DNA of 64,000 nt from Flavobacteriales bacterium UBA1986 (GTDB lineage Bacteria; Bacteroidota; Bacteroidia; Flavobacteriales_G; Salibacteraceae). The position numbers were made by a program, and so were the translations under genes. The notes beneath the pieces were generated by a model. The model was not told the origin of the DNA. It did not search any database and was given only the letters and a program-made list of their open reading frames with translations. Shown piece after piece: positions 50,837 to 59,842 of the stretch. Each line of letters starts with the position of its first letter. The stretch's first letter is position 1. The stretch covers positions 31,235 to 95,234 of the forward strand of contig DDDG01000004.1 in the NCBI GenBank assembly GCA_002336245.1. The letters run 5' to 3'.

Positions 50837-52126
50837 TCAGCGACTCATCAATCCCTCAATCTCTTCCACTTCGATGGGAATGCTCGCCATCAGATCCAAG
50901 GGTTTGTCATTGGTTACGAGCAAGTCGTTTTCAATACGAATTCCCAAACTTTCTTCTTGAATGTAGATTCCTGGTTCGCAAGTGAATACATTTCCTTCTT
51001 GGATTGGCTCAACCCAGCTTCCAACATCGTGGGTATCGATGCCGAGATAATGAGAGGTGCCGTGCATGAAGTACTTTTTGTAGGCTGGCCAATCGGGGTT
51101 TTGATTTTTGATGTCAGTTTTATCGATGAGCTTTAATCCCAACAACTCGCTTTCCATCAACTTACCTACTTCTACATGGTATTCCTTCAATTTGGTTCCT
51201 GGCCGAAGCAATTGGATGGACTCACGTTGCACACGCAACACAGCGTTGTACACCTCTTTTTGTCGTTTAGAAAACTTTCCATTCACGGGAACACAACGAG
51301 TTAAATCCGCATCGTAATTGGCATATTCTGCCCCTATGTCCATGAGGATGATGTCACCGTCTTTGCATTCTTGGTTGTTCTCGATGTAGTGAAGGACGCA
51401 AGCGTTGAACCCCGATGCAATGATCGGAGTATAGGCGAAGCCACTGGCGCGATTTCGAATGAACTCATGAATCACCTCGGCTTCAATTTCATATTCCATG
51501 ATGCCCGGTTTGATGATGTCGAGAACTCGTCTGAATCCTTTTTCGGTGATGTTGCAGGCTGTTTGTAGAAGTTCGATTTCTTCTTGCTCTTTAACTGCGC
51601 GTAGGTCATGCATGATGGGGTTCACCCGCTCATAGCGATGCAGTGGATATTCAGTCTTGCACCAATTTAGGAAGCGAGCATCTCGAGTTTCTACTTCCAC
51701 TTTCGCACGAAGGTGTTCGTTGGTGTTTAAATAAACGCGGTCGGCTTCCGACATCAGTGTTTTGAAGATGGTTTCAAATTGCTCCAACCAATACACCGTG
51801 CGTATGCCTGAAGTTTCAAAGGCTGTTTCTTTTGATAGCTTTTCACCTTCCCATATGGCAATCGTTTCAGAAGTTTCTTTCAGAAATAGAATCTCCCGGT
51901 GTTTATCATTAGATGCTTCAGGAAACAGCACCAAAATGCTCTCCTCCTGGTCGACGCCACTGAGATAAAAGATATCGGCGTGCTGCTTAAAGGCCAAAGT
52001 TCCATCCCCACCCGTTGGAAAAATATCGTTTGAATTGAAGACAGCCAGACTCTTCTTCTTGAGCTTTTTATTGAACTTTTTGCGGTTCTTTTCGAAGAGA
52101 GTCTTTGAGATCGGGAGGTATTTCAT
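50837..52126 (-). CDS. Aminopeptidase P family protein (Xaa-Pro aminopeptidase)
   Basis: 429 residues from the ATG at 52126. The N-terminal AMP_N domain starts MKYLPISKTLFEKNRKKF and includes GGDGTLAFKQHADIFYLSGVD. The C-terminal pita-bread domain has the five metal ligands: MDIGAEYANYDADLTR (two Asp), HGTSHYLGIDTHD (His), EPGIYI (Glu) and IRIENDLLV (Glu). It removes N-terminal residues preceding proline and binds two manganese ions. The frame remains open to 52207, but those 27 residues precede the normal family start. Confidence 0.94.
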   Translation of the reverse strand: MKYLPISKTLFEKNRKKFNKKLKKKSLAVFNSNDIFPTGGDGTLAFKQHADIFYLSGVDQEESILVLFPEASNDKHREILFLKETSETIAIWEGEKLSKETAFETSGIRTVYWLEQFETIFKTLMSEADRVYLNTNEHLRAKVEVETRDARFLNWCKTEYPLHRYERVNPIMHDLRAVKEQEEIELLQTACNITEKGFRRVLDIIKPGIMEYEIEAEVIHEFIRNRASGFAYTPIIASGFNACVLHYIENNQECKDGDIILMDIGAEYANYDADLTRCVPVNGKFSKRQKEVYNAVLRVQRESIQLLRPGTKLKEYHVEVGKLMESELLGLKLIDKTDIKNQNPDWPAYKKYFMHGTSHYLGIDTHDVGSWVEPIQEGNVFTCEPGIYIQEESLGIRIENDLLVTNDKPLDLMASIPIEVEEIEGLMSR

Positions 52127-52354
52127 ACTGAAGTAGGTTTTGTCGGCAAGGCCGTTGAGCCGCCTTGCATCTTTCAAATAAAATCCTTTTTCCCTTTGGT
52201 AGGCCATTCCAATCGGATTCTAGTTCCAATCGTTTAAGGAAAAGCAAGCTTAAATGAGCGCAGTTCAGCTTCTGTAAATCAGTTCTTTGGAGTCATTCGA
52301 ACAAAAGGCCTTGCTCGCTAGTTTTTTGAGTAGTTTGGAAAGGCGGGAAAACAA

Positions 52355-52384
52355 TTGTTTATCTCGGCTCTCCGACTAAATTTG
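52355..52384 (+). promoter_or_regulatory. Full Bacteroidota promoter (TTG-N19-TAAATTTG) of the sdh operon
   Basis: TTG at 52355-52357 and TAAATTTG at 52377-52384 are separated by exactly 19 bp, the canonical -33/-7 arrangement. The sdhC ATG follows 22 bp after the box, leaving a leader of about 15 bases. It is the clearest promoter of the window. Confidence 0.8.
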
Positions 52385-52406
52385 CCTTAGTCAAAAAGCT
52401 AAAGAC

Positions 52407-53069
52407 ATGAGTTCTCAAGGTCTTATTAAATCCTCCATCGGTCGAAAACTTTGGATGGCACTTACGGGCTTATTTTTAGTCCTTTTTCTTGTTGTGCACC
52501 TCGCCGGTAACCTCCAGCTGATTTATGGAACGCAGGAGGGTTTCAATGAATACTCTCAATTCATGACAACCTTCCCCCTCATCAAGATCACCAGTTACTT
52601 GCTGTATGCGAGCATCTTGTTGCATGCAGTGGATGGTTTTATGTTGGCTCGTTCTAACCGAGCGGCGCGCCCAGTGCGGTACGCGATGAACAAGCCGGGT
52701 GAGAACTCCTCTTGGGCCTCAAGAAGCATGGCGCTTCTAGGAACAATCACTTTGGTGTTCCTCATCATTCACATGAAGTCCTTCTGGTATGTAATGCACT
52801 TCGGAAACATTCCAATGGATGCCAATGGAATGAAAGATTTGTACAGCATTACCATTGCTGCTTTTGAGAACCCACTTTATTCACTTCTCTACGTAATCTG
52901 TATGATTGCACTTGGCTTTCATTTATCTCATGGAATCCAATCGGCTTTCCAAACTTTGGGCTTAAATCATCCTGGTTACACTCCGGGCATTAAAAAATTC
53001 GGAAGCATTTTCGCATGGCTCATGAGCGGCTTGTTCGCCTTGATTCCCATCTGGATTTACCTGACATAA
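52407..53069 (+). CDS. sdhC: Succinate dehydrogenase cytochrome b subunit (diheme type)
   Basis: 220 residues with five transmembrane helices, as in the single-subunit diheme anchors (TIGR02046 type). Candidate heme-ligand histidines lie in LFLVVHLAGNLQL, LLYASILLHAVDGFM, LVFLIIHMKSFWYVMHFG and ALGFHLSHGIQSAFQTLG. The charged stretch ARSNRAARPVRY is a cytoplasmic loop. It anchors SdhAB and passes electrons to menaquinone. First gene of the sdhCAB operon with a textbook promoter; sdhA follows after 10 bp. Confidence 0.95.
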   Translation: MSSQGLIKSSIGRKLWMALTGLFLVLFLVVHLAGNLQLIYGTQEGFNEYSQFMTTFPLIKITSYLLYASILLHAVDGFMLARSNRAARPVRYAMNKPGENSSWASRSMALLGTITLVFLIIHMKSFWYVMHFGNIPMDANGMKDLYSITIAAFENPLYSLLYVICMIALGFHLSHGIQSAFQTLGLNHPGYTPGIKKFGSIFAWLMSGLFALIPIWIYLT

Positions 53070-53079
53070 AACGAATAGG

Positions 53080-55083
53080 ATGGCAGTATTAGATTCTAAA
53101 ACTCCAGCAGGTCCAATCGATAAGAAATGGACCCAACATAAGAACGACATCAATGTAGTGAACCCTGCCAACAAGCGTTTGATAGACGTGATTGTTGTAG
53201 GAACTGGTTTGGCAGGAGCTTCAGCAGCCGCTACTTTAGCAGAATTGGGCTACAAAGTGAAGGCTTTCTGTTATCAAGATTCACCCCGACGCGCGCACTC
53301 AATTGCAGCACAAGGTGGAATCAACGCAGCCAAAAACTACCAAGGAGACAACGATTCGACCTATCGACTTTTTTACGATACGGTGAAAGGAGGCGACTAT
53401 CGCTCACGTGAATCAAATGTTTATCGCCTGGCTGAGGTTTCAGCAAACATCATCGATCAGTGCGTTGCTCAAGGAGTTCCATTCGCCAGAGAATATGGTG
53501 GATTGCTCGACAACAGATCTTTTGGTGGTGTATTGGTTTCAAGAACCTTCTACGCCAAAGGCCAAACAGGGCAACAACTTTTGCTTGGAGCTTACTCTGC
53601 AATGAACCGCCAGATTGGCATGGGACGAATTGAACAATTCAATCGTCACGAAATGCTGGATGTTGTTGTGGTCGACGGAAAGGCGCGCGGCATCATCGCG
53701 AGAGATTTGGTGTCGGGTAAGATTGAACGTCATGGAGCGCATGCAGTATTGATTTGTTCTGGTGGTTACGGAAACGTATTCTTCCTTTCTACCAATGCGA
53801 TGGGATCGAACGTTACGGCGGCATGGAAAATTCACAAACGCGGAGCTTACTTCGCCAACCCGTGTTACACTCAGATTCACCCGACTTGCATTCCACGTTC
53901 CGGTGAGCATCAATCCAAATTGACCTTGATGTCGGAATCGCTTCGAAACGACGGTCGCATTTGGGTTCCAGCTAAAAAGGAAGATGCGGAAGCGATTCGA
54001 ACAGGTAAATTGAAACCAACGGACCTAAAAGAAGAAGACCGCGATTACTACTTGGAGCGCAGATATCCTTCTTTCGGAAACCTAGTACCACGTGATGTTG
54101 CTTCTCGAGCTGCCAAAGAGCGTTGCGATGCTGGCTTTGGAGTAAACAAGACAGGCGAGGCAGTTTACCTCGACTTCGATGCGGCCATTACGCGTTACGG
54201 CCATGAAAAGGCTTTGGTAGATGGGATTCACGATGCTTCTGAACAAAAAATTCGGGAGCTTGGTGAAGCGGTCATTGAATCGAAGTATGGGAATTTGTTC
54301 CAGATGTACGAGAAGATTGTTGACCAGAACCCTTACAAAACGCCGATGATGATTTACCCAGCAGTTCACTACACGATGGGTGGCGTATGGGTGGATTACA
54401 ATTTAATGACAACCATTCCGGGATGTTATGCTTTGGGTGAAGCAAACTTTAGTGATCATGGCGCAAACCGCTTAGGAGCCTCTGCTCTTATGCAAGGATT
54501 GGCCGATGGTTATTTCGTGATTCCTTACACCATTGGTGATTACTTGGGCGATGAAATCCGCACAGGTCCCATTCCAACAGATTCACCTGAATTTGATGCA
54601 GCCGAAAAAGAGGTCACCGGCCAATTGAACAAACTGCTCGGAATTCAAGGAAAGCATTCGGTAGATCATTTCCACAAGCGTCTTGGAAAAGTGATGTGGG
54701 ATAAGGTTGGGATGGCTCGAAATGCAAAAGGCCTCAATGAAGCAATTGAAGAAATCAAACAAATTCGAAAAGAGTTTTGGGAAGATGTTCGCATTCCTGG
54801 AAGTTCAAATGAGTTGAATCCTGAATTAGAGAAAGCAGGCCGTGTAGCCGATTTCTTGGAATTGGGTGAGTTGTTTGCGCGAGATGCACTCGAACGCAAT
54901 GAATCTTGTGGTGGACACTTCCGCGAGGAATCCCAAACAGAGGAAGGGGAAGCCCTGCGCGACGACAAGAACTTCTCTTACGTTGCTGCCTGGGAGTACA
55001 CAGGAGAACCTTCAAAAGCCATACTGCACAAAGAAGAGCTCGAATTCAAGGACATCGAATTGAAACAAAGAAGTTACAAGTAA
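53080..55083 (+). CDS. sdhA: Succinate dehydrogenase flavoprotein subunit
   Basis: 667 residues. FAD Rossmann motif DVIVVGTGLAGASAAATLAELG (about 36-57), covalent-flavin histidine candidate His73 in RRAHSIAAQGGINAA, and the substrate-binding HPTCIPRSGEHQSK region with the catalytic arginine area. GGVWVDYNLMTTIPGCYALGEANFSDHGANRLGASAL is the second FAD block. The length and the C-terminal FAWEYTGE-like YVAAWEYTGEPSKAIL follow the B-type (epsilon-like/Bacteroidota) enzymes. It oxidises succinate to fumarate in the TCA cycle and could work in reverse as fumarate reductase. Confidence 0.97.
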   Translation: MAVLDSKTPAGPIDKKWTQHKNDINVVNPANKRLIDVIVVGTGLAGASAAATLAELGYKVKAFCYQDSPRRAHSIAAQGGINAAKNYQGDNDSTYRLFYDTVKGGDYRSRESNVYRLAEVSANIIDQCVAQGVPFAREYGGLLDNRSFGGVLVSRTFYAKGQTGQQLLLGAYSAMNRQIGMGRIEQFNRHEMLDVVVVDGKARGIIARDLVSGKIERHGAHAVLICSGGYGNVFFLSTNAMGSNVTAAWKIHKRGAYFANPCYTQIHPTCIPRSGEHQSKLTLMSESLRNDGRIWVPAKKEDAEAIRTGKLKPTDLKEEDRDYYLERRYPSFGNLVPRDVASRAAKERCDAGFGVNKTGEAVYLDFDAAITRYGHEKALVDGIHDASEQKIRELGEAVIESKYGNLFQMYEKIVDQNPYKTPMMIYPAVHYTMGGVWVDYNLMTTIPGCYALGEANFSDHGANRLGASALMQGLADGYFVIPYTIGDYLGDEIRTGPIPTDSPEFDAAEKEVTGQLNKLLGIQGKHSVDHFHKRLGKVMWDKVGMARNAKGLNEAIEEIKQIRKEFWEDVRIPGSSNELNPELEKAGRVADFLELGELFARDALERNESCGGHFREESQTEEGEALRDDKNFSYVAAWEYTGEPSKAILHKEELEFKDIELKQRSYK

Positions 55084-55094
55084 AGCAGAGCAAG

Positions 55095-55844
55095 ATGGAT
55101 TTAAACCTAAAAGTATGGCGTCAAAAGAACGCCACAGAAAAAGGAGCTTTGAAAGATTACGCCATCAAAGAAGTATCGCCAGATTCTTCTTTTTTGGAAA
55201 TGCTCGATTTATTGAACGATCAACTCATTGAATCGGGTGAAGATCCCGTTGCATTCGATCACGATTGTAGAGAAGGAATTTGCGGTTCTTGCTCCTTGTA
55301 TGTAAACGGAGAAGCTCACGGGCCAAGCCGTGCAATTACGACTTGCCAGCTGCACATGCGTTCGTTTAAAGACGGCGATACGATTTACATTGAGCCATTC
55401 AGAGCCAAGGCATTTCCAGTGATCAAAGATTTGGTTGTTGATCGCTCGTCCTTCGATCGAATTCAACAAGCCGGTGGGTTCATTTCAGTAAATACTTCAG
55501 GAAACACTCAGGATGCGAATGCGCTTCCAATTCCAAAGGCCGATGCAGATAAAGCATTTGATGCCGCTACTTGTATAGGCTGTGGAGCCTGTGTAGCGAC
55601 CTGCAAGAACGCCTCTGCGATGTTGTTTGTTTCCGCAAAAGTTTCTCAATTCTCCTTACTTCCGCAAGGTAAAGTGGAGGCGAAAAGCAGAGCCTTGAAC
55701 ATGGTTCATCAAATGGATTTGGAAGGCTTTGGAAACTGTACCAATACCGGCGCTTGTGAAGTTGAATGCCCAAAGGGGATTTCACTCGAAAACATCGCTC
55801 GTTTGAACCGAGAGTTTTTAGGTGCCACGATAACAGAAGGCTAA
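55095..55844 (+). CDS. sdhB: Succinate dehydrogenase iron-sulfur subunit
   Basis: 249 residues from the ATG at 55095. The plant-type [2Fe-2S] ligands are CREGICGSC (58, 63, 66) and Cys84 in ITTCQLHM. The second domain has CIGCGACVATCKN and CTNTGACEVECPKGI, ligands of the [4Fe-4S] and [3Fe-4S] clusters. It links the flavin of SdhA to the hemes of SdhC. The open frame extends back to 54906 inside sdhA, but the family similarity starts at NLKVWRQ, right after this ATG, which lies 11 bp after the sdhA stop. Confidence 0.97.
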   Translation: MDLNLKVWRQKNATEKGALKDYAIKEVSPDSSFLEMLDLLNDQLIESGEDPVAFDHDCREGICGSCSLYVNGEAHGPSRAITTCQLHMRSFKDGDTIYIEPFRAKAFPVIKDLVVDRSSFDRIQQAGGFISVNTSGNTQDANALPIPKADADKAFDAATCIGCGACVATCKNASAMLFVSAKVSQFSLLPQGKVEAKSRALNMVHQMDLEGFGNCTNTGACEVECPKGISLENIARLNREFLGATITEG

Positions 55845-55865
55845 AAGAAGCTTTTACTTTCTGAA

Positions 55866-55895
55866 TTGTTGCCGTAGAGCTTTCTTCTATATTCG
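55866..55895 (+). promoter_or_regulatory. Promoter TTG-N19-TATATTCG of the aminotransferase/omega-amidase pair
   Basis: TTG at 55866-55868 and TATATTCG at 55888-55895 have the canonical 19-bp spacing; the box ends 5 bp before the ATG at 55901. The box deviates from TAnnTTTG by C at the seventh position, a variant repeated at other genes of the window. It implies a nearly leaderless message. Confidence 0.65.
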
Positions 55896-55900
55896 TCTTA

Positions 55901-57058
55901 ATGGAAGATTTTCAGGGGAACCTTCATTCCAAATTACCCAGAGCCAATACCACCATTTTCACTGTGATGAGCGCTCTCTCTGCGGAGAATCAGGCCATCA
56001 ATCTTTCGCAAGGTTTTCCTGATTTTGGAATCGATCCTGAGCTCGGAGAGATTCTACGTCGCAAGGTAGCGGAAGGAAGAAACCAGTATGCTCCCATGCA
56101 AGGACTTCTTGAACTGAGGGAGGCACTCTCAAGAAAAATTATGATTACCAGTGGGATGGAGGTCGACCCCGTCGACGAAATAAACATCACCGCAGGAGCA
56201 ACTCAGGGGATTTACGCTGCTATTACAGCCTTAATTTCCGAAGGCGATGAAGTGGTGGTTTTTGCACCTGCATACGATTGCTACACTCCGGCCATTGAAC
56301 TGAATGGGGGAAAGGCCATTCAAATTGAACTCCGCTATCCAGACTATCAAATTCCGTGGACCGAAGTTAAAAAGGTGGTGAACCATCATACGAGGATGAT
56401 CATCATCAACTCGCCCCACAATCCAACCGGCATGGTGATGTCTGCCGATGACCTGAAACAATTGGAGAACATCACTAAAGGCAGCGATATTATTGTTTTG
56501 AGTGATGAAGTTTATGAGCACATCATTTTTGATGGTCAAGAGCACCAAAGCGTTTTGAAATATCCAGAGCTGGCATCAAGGAGTGTGGCCGTTTTCTCCT
56601 TTGGGAAAACCTTCCATTGCACTGGTTGGAAGATGGGTTATGTAGTGGCTCCCAAGCGACTGATGAAGGAGTTCAGAAAAGTGCATCAGTACGAAGTATT
56701 TGCCTGCAACCATCCTATGCAGGCTGCATTGGCAGAGTACCTAGCTTACGAGCAGCGCTATTTGGCATTGCCTCACTTTTATCAGCAGAAAAGAGATTTC
56801 TTTCAAGCTCGAATGGAGGAGAGTCGGTTTGAAGCAGTTCCCAGTCATGGAACGTATTTTCAGCTGTATCGCTACACTAAAATTTCAAGAAAACACGATT
56901 TGGAATTCGCGAAATGGTTGACGACAGAACACGGCGTTTCGGCCATACCTATTTCAGTTTTTTACAACAACAATGTTCAAGAATACGTGGTGCGATTTTG
57001 CTTTGCCAAGCAGGAAGCCACTCTTGAATTGGCAGCTCAAGCGCTATGTCGAATTTGA
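55901..57058 (+). CDS. PLP-dependent aminotransferase, methionine/glutamine-type (YbdL-like)
   Basis: 385 residues, fold type I class I/II. The opening TTIFTVMSALSAENQAINLSQGFPDF is characteristic of kynurenine/glutamine transaminase K and YbdL-like methionine aminotransferases. PLP contacts: NSPHNPTG (about 170-177), SDEVYEH (Asp202, Tyr205) and the Schiff-base Lys236 in FSFGKTFHCTGWKMGY; the C-terminal arginine is in EYVVRFCFAK. These enzymes transaminate methionine or glutamine with keto acids, including the methionine-salvage keto acid KMTB. The omega-amidase gene overlaps its 3' end by 13 bp, which strongly supports this role. Confidence 0.92.
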   Translation: MEDFQGNLHSKLPRANTTIFTVMSALSAENQAINLSQGFPDFGIDPELGEILRRKVAEGRNQYAPMQGLLELREALSRKIMITSGMEVDPVDEINITAGATQGIYAAITALISEGDEVVVFAPAYDCYTPAIELNGGKAIQIELRYPDYQIPWTEVKKVVNHHTRMIIINSPHNPTGMVMSADDLKQLENITKGSDIIVLSDEVYEHIIFDGQEHQSVLKYPELASRSVAVFSFGKTFHCTGWKMGYVVAPKRLMKEFRKVHQYEVFACNHPMQAALAEYLAYEQRYLALPHFYQQKRDFFQARMEESRFEAVPSHGTYFQLYRYTKISRKHDLEFAKWLTTEHGVSAIPISVFYNNNVQEYVVRFCFAKQEATLELAAQALCRI

Positions 57059-57825
57059 AGGTTTCTCTGATTCAAAGCATCATTCACTGGGAAGATCGCG
57101 CTGCCAATCTCGAACATTTCTCTCAACGTTTGGATGAAATTGAAGGGAGCGATCTTATCGTATTACCCGAAACTTTTTCCACTGGTTTTAGCATGAAGTC
57201 AACAGAGTTGGCAGAGAGTGGTATTGGTGAGAGCTTGCAGTGGATGAAGCAAAAAGCCAAAGAAAAAAACGCCGCCATCGTTGCCAGCTTTCTAGCCGAA
57301 GAAGGAGGGCGCTATTACAACAGACTTCATTTTGTAGAGCCTTCAGGCAAGATTCAGATTTACAACAAACGGCACCTTTTCACCATGGCAGAGGAGCATC
57401 TGCATTATACGGCTGGAGAAGAAGTACTGAATATAAATTACAAAGGCTGGCGCATTCGGCCATTGGTGTGTTACGATTTGCGCTTTCCCGTTTGGAGTAG
57501 AAATAGGGCAGACTACGACCTGTTGATTTACATCGCCAACTGGCCTAAACCCCGCCGGAATGCTTGGGACATTTTACTCAAGGCACGCGCCATTGAGAAC
57601 TACTCTTACTGCATTGGTGTAAATAGAGTTGGTTCTGATGGTACAGGTAAAGAGTACAGTGGTGGAAGCGTAGTAATTGACGCAAAAGGTCATGAGTTGC
57701 TACAACTGAAAGACAATGAAGAAGGGTCGGGCTCTGCTACATTGAGCTTAGAAGATCTTGAGGCTTATCGGGCAAAGTTTCCCGTGCATCAGGATGCCGA
57801 CAATTTCGACCTTCGAATTACTTGA
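57046..57825 (+). CDS. Omega-amidase, nitrilase superfamily (YafV/Nit2-like)
   Basis: 259 residues. The carbon-nitrogen hydrolase triad is visible: Glu42 in LIVLPETFSTGFSM, Lys108 in IYNKRHLFTMA and Cys142 in PLVCYDLRFPVW. The YNKRHLF and CYDLRFP signatures are those of YafV and eukaryotic Nit2, which hydrolyse alpha-ketoglutaramate (and alpha-ketosuccinamate) produced when glutamine or asparagine acts as amino donor. It overlaps the end of the aminotransferase gene by 13 bp, so the two are translationally coupled, matching the known transaminase/omega-amidase partnership. It overlaps the convergent lipoprotein gene by 8 bp. Confidence 0.93.
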   Translation: MSNLKVSLIQSIIHWEDRAANLEHFSQRLDEIEGSDLIVLPETFSTGFSMKSTELAESGIGESLQWMKQKAKEKNAAIVASFLAEEGGRYYNRLHFVEPSGKIQIYNKRHLFTMAEEHLHYTAGEEVLNINYKGWRIRPLVCYDLRFPVWSRNRADYDLLIYIANWPKPRRNAWDILLKARAIENYSYCIGVNRVGSDGTGKEYSGGSVVIDAKGHELLQLKDNEEGSGSATLSLEDLEAYRAKFPVHQDADNFDLRIT

Positions 57826-59350
57826 GGATCCATTCCTGGACCAAGTCAAAACCCTTTTTCAATTCTAGACTTTCGTTGAAATAATAGACGCTTTCTGGCT
57901 GAAGGCCCTCCAAGTAGTTTCCGGTATCCCAGAAGCCATTTTTGTTGGCATCAATCACAAGTCTCGCCTTAAAATTACCCGCTTTGAGTTGGTTGAATTT
58001 CACAGAGCCATTTTGAACTGAAGCCTGTTTTAGGAAACGTCCTTTTTCATCAAGTAATTCAACCCATACATTGGCTTTATTTAGTTTGAATTCAATGGAC
58101 AATAGTTCGGCTGGGTCTAGGACTGAAATGGAGTAGGACAAGGTATCTCGAACGAAGCAATTTTCTCCTGAATTGGTGTCAGGTAAAATCTTCAGTGAGT
58201 AGCTTCCTGCCTCGGAAAACAGGCCGTTCAAGGATTGTTCAAAGTTGTTGGCGAACGTGGATCGATACTCGAGCGTGTCGTCCTCGCCAATTCTCAAAAA
58301 CGAGAAACTCGCTAATTCACTGAGAGGACAGTTTGATGTCATTTTCAATTCATTGCCAAGAACATATTCTTTTGGGATGCTCAGTTTGAATTCAGCTGAT
58401 GCTTCTCGTTTGAATTCAACCGTATCTGAATATTTACCTTCATTGAGGATGATGTTTAGGCTGTCGAGTTTTGGTAGAGGCATCCAGTAAATCAGGCTGT
58501 CTTGACTTCTATTTTCTCGAATTTTACTGAGGCTTAAATCCCCTTCCAGCGATGTGAGCTTTAAATCGCGACTTGCCCTATGCATCGCGAGTGTTAGGAC
58601 TTCTCCTTGAAGCTTTGAATTTTCCAAATATTGCAGAGCTCGATCTTCTGTGAATGCGCGCAGTTTCAAGGAATCATTGCCAGTATGGACGCGATTTTCT
58701 AGGAAAGCAATTTTTTCTTCAGGAAGGTCGTAGTTGAAGTTTTTATTGTCGTCTTTGAGGGCAAAGACTTTGTAATCACCTTCGCGTAGAAAGTTGAGTT
58801 GGAATGCACCTGATTCAAAGGCGCGAGTGAGGTAATACGGTTTGTTTGCCAATGGAAGGGAGTCTTGATTCCCCTCGTAAAGAAACACCCAGAACTCCCC
58901 TTCTAGAACTTCGTCGTAGGCGGCTTGAATGCTGCCTGAAATTTTCCCTGAATCTAAGAATGAACCTGTTGAGAAAACCCAAACGTTGCTGTCGAGGGGA
59001 TTTTGTTCGCTTAGGTCGACGACTGATTTCCCGAAGTTTAGCGTGTATGTGGTATTTGGAAGTAGGCCTTCCTCAAAGATTACCTCCAATCGTTTCCCGG
59101 TAATTTTTATTTGTGGCTTTTTCTCGGTGCTGGGGGTAACAATGAGTTCGTTGGATATTCCTTTATCTGAAATGAATTCGTCAAATTCAAGTCGCACCCG
59201 ATCGCCTTTAAAATCAACTGACTGGTTTTGAGGTGAGGCAAATTCTACTTTTGGCCCTTCAACGTCTTTGGGGCCACCGGAAGGGCTGCCCACTTGAGCA
59301 CATGAAATGCAGAGTAGAGGTAAAATGAAGAGGAGTAGGGCTGAGCGCAT
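57818..59350 (-). CDS. Lipoprotein with bacterial Ig-like domain
   Basis: 510 residues with a lipoprotein signal (LLLFILPLLCISC). The mature N-terminus, SPSGGPKDVEGPKVEFASPQNQSVDFKGDRVRLEFDEFIS, is an Ig-like (Big_5/PF13205) domain common in Bacteroidota; TYTLNFGKSVVDLSEQNPL belongs to it. Further beta domains follow, including FALKDDNKNFNYDLPEEKIAFLEN and a similar segment near the C-terminus (LVIDANKNGFWDTGNYLEG). Exposed on the outer membrane or periplasmic face; function unknown. Its ATG overlaps the stop of the upstream fRMsr gene by one base. Confidence 0.8.
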   Translation of the reverse strand: MRSALLLFILPLLCISCAQVGSPSGGPKDVEGPKVEFASPQNQSVDFKGDRVRLEFDEFISDKGISNELIVTPSTEKKPQIKITGKRLEVIFEEGLLPNTTYTLNFGKSVVDLSEQNPLDSNVWVFSTGSFLDSGKISGSIQAAYDEVLEGEFWVFLYEGNQDSLPLANKPYYLTRAFESGAFQLNFLREGDYKVFALKDDNKNFNYDLPEEKIAFLENRVHTGNDSLKLRAFTEDRALQYLENSKLQGEVLTLAMHRASRDLKLTSLEGDLSLSKIRENRSQDSLIYWMPLPKLDSLNIILNEGKYSDTVEFKREASAEFKLSIPKEYVLGNELKMTSNCPLSELASFSFLRIGEDDTLEYRSTFANNFEQSLNGLFSEAGSYSLKILPDTNSGENCFVRDTLSYSISVLDPAELLSIEFKLNKANVWVELLDEKGRFLKQASVQNGSVKFNQLKAGNFKARLVIDANKNGFWDTGNYLEGLQPESVYYFNESLELKKGFDLVQEWILK

Positions 59351-59838
59351 TACCAGTTTTGGTGCAATTTTAATACCTCAAGCAACTCAGTTAAGTAGGC
59401 TTCGTCGCTTTGGTCGAAAGAATTCAATTCGTTGCTGTCGATGTCGAGGACCAAAATGAGTTCATTGTTTGAGTTGAGAAGTGGGAGCACAATTTCCGAT
59501 TTTGATTCGGCGCTGCAGGCAATGTGCCCGGGAAATTCGTCCACATTCGGAACAATGATTGATTTTTTTGACTCAGCAGCAGTTCCGCATACCCCTTTTC
59601 CAAATTGAATTCGAGTGCAAGCTACAGGTCCTTGAAATGGCCCCAAGACAAGTTCAGCACCTTCGACTAAATAGAATCCAACCCAGAAGAAATTCATGCT
59701 CTGTTTCAGTGCTGCCGAGATGTTCGAGAGGTTCGCCACGACATTCTTCTCTCCCATAAGCAAGGCTTTCAACTGAGGAATGAGCTGTTCATAGCGCTCT
59801 GCTTTGGAATGCTTCGCGTGGACCTTAATTTCTTCCAT
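59350..59838 (-). CDS. Free methionine-(R)-sulfoxide reductase (GAF domain)
   Basis: 162 residues, a single GAF domain. The three cysteines of fRMsr are present with the right spacing: Cys74 in GPVACTRI, Cys84 in GKGVCGTAAE and Cys108 in GHIACSAESKSEIVLPL. The opening includes NFFWVGFYLVEGAELVLGPFQG. The enzyme reduces free methionine-R-sulfoxide with thioredoxin, protecting the methionine pool. A TATATTTG box directly before the ATG predicts a leaderless message. Two methionine/glutamine-metabolism genes lie 1.5-4 kb away on the other strand. Confidence 0.92.
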   Translation of the reverse strand: MEEIKVHAKHSKAERYEQLIPQLKALLMGEKNVVANLSNISAALKQSMNFFWVGFYLVEGAELVLGPFQGPVACTRIQFGKGVCGTAAESKKSIIVPNVDEFPGHIACSAESKSEIVLPLLNSNNELILVLDIDSNELNSFDQSDEAYLTELLEVLKLHQNW

Positions 59839-59842
59839 CTGG

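Noticed and set aside
54906..55094. 63-residue N-terminal extension of SdhB within sdhA
   Set aside because: SdhB similarity starts right after ATG 55095, and the extension is an arginine-rich out-of-frame reading of sdhA.
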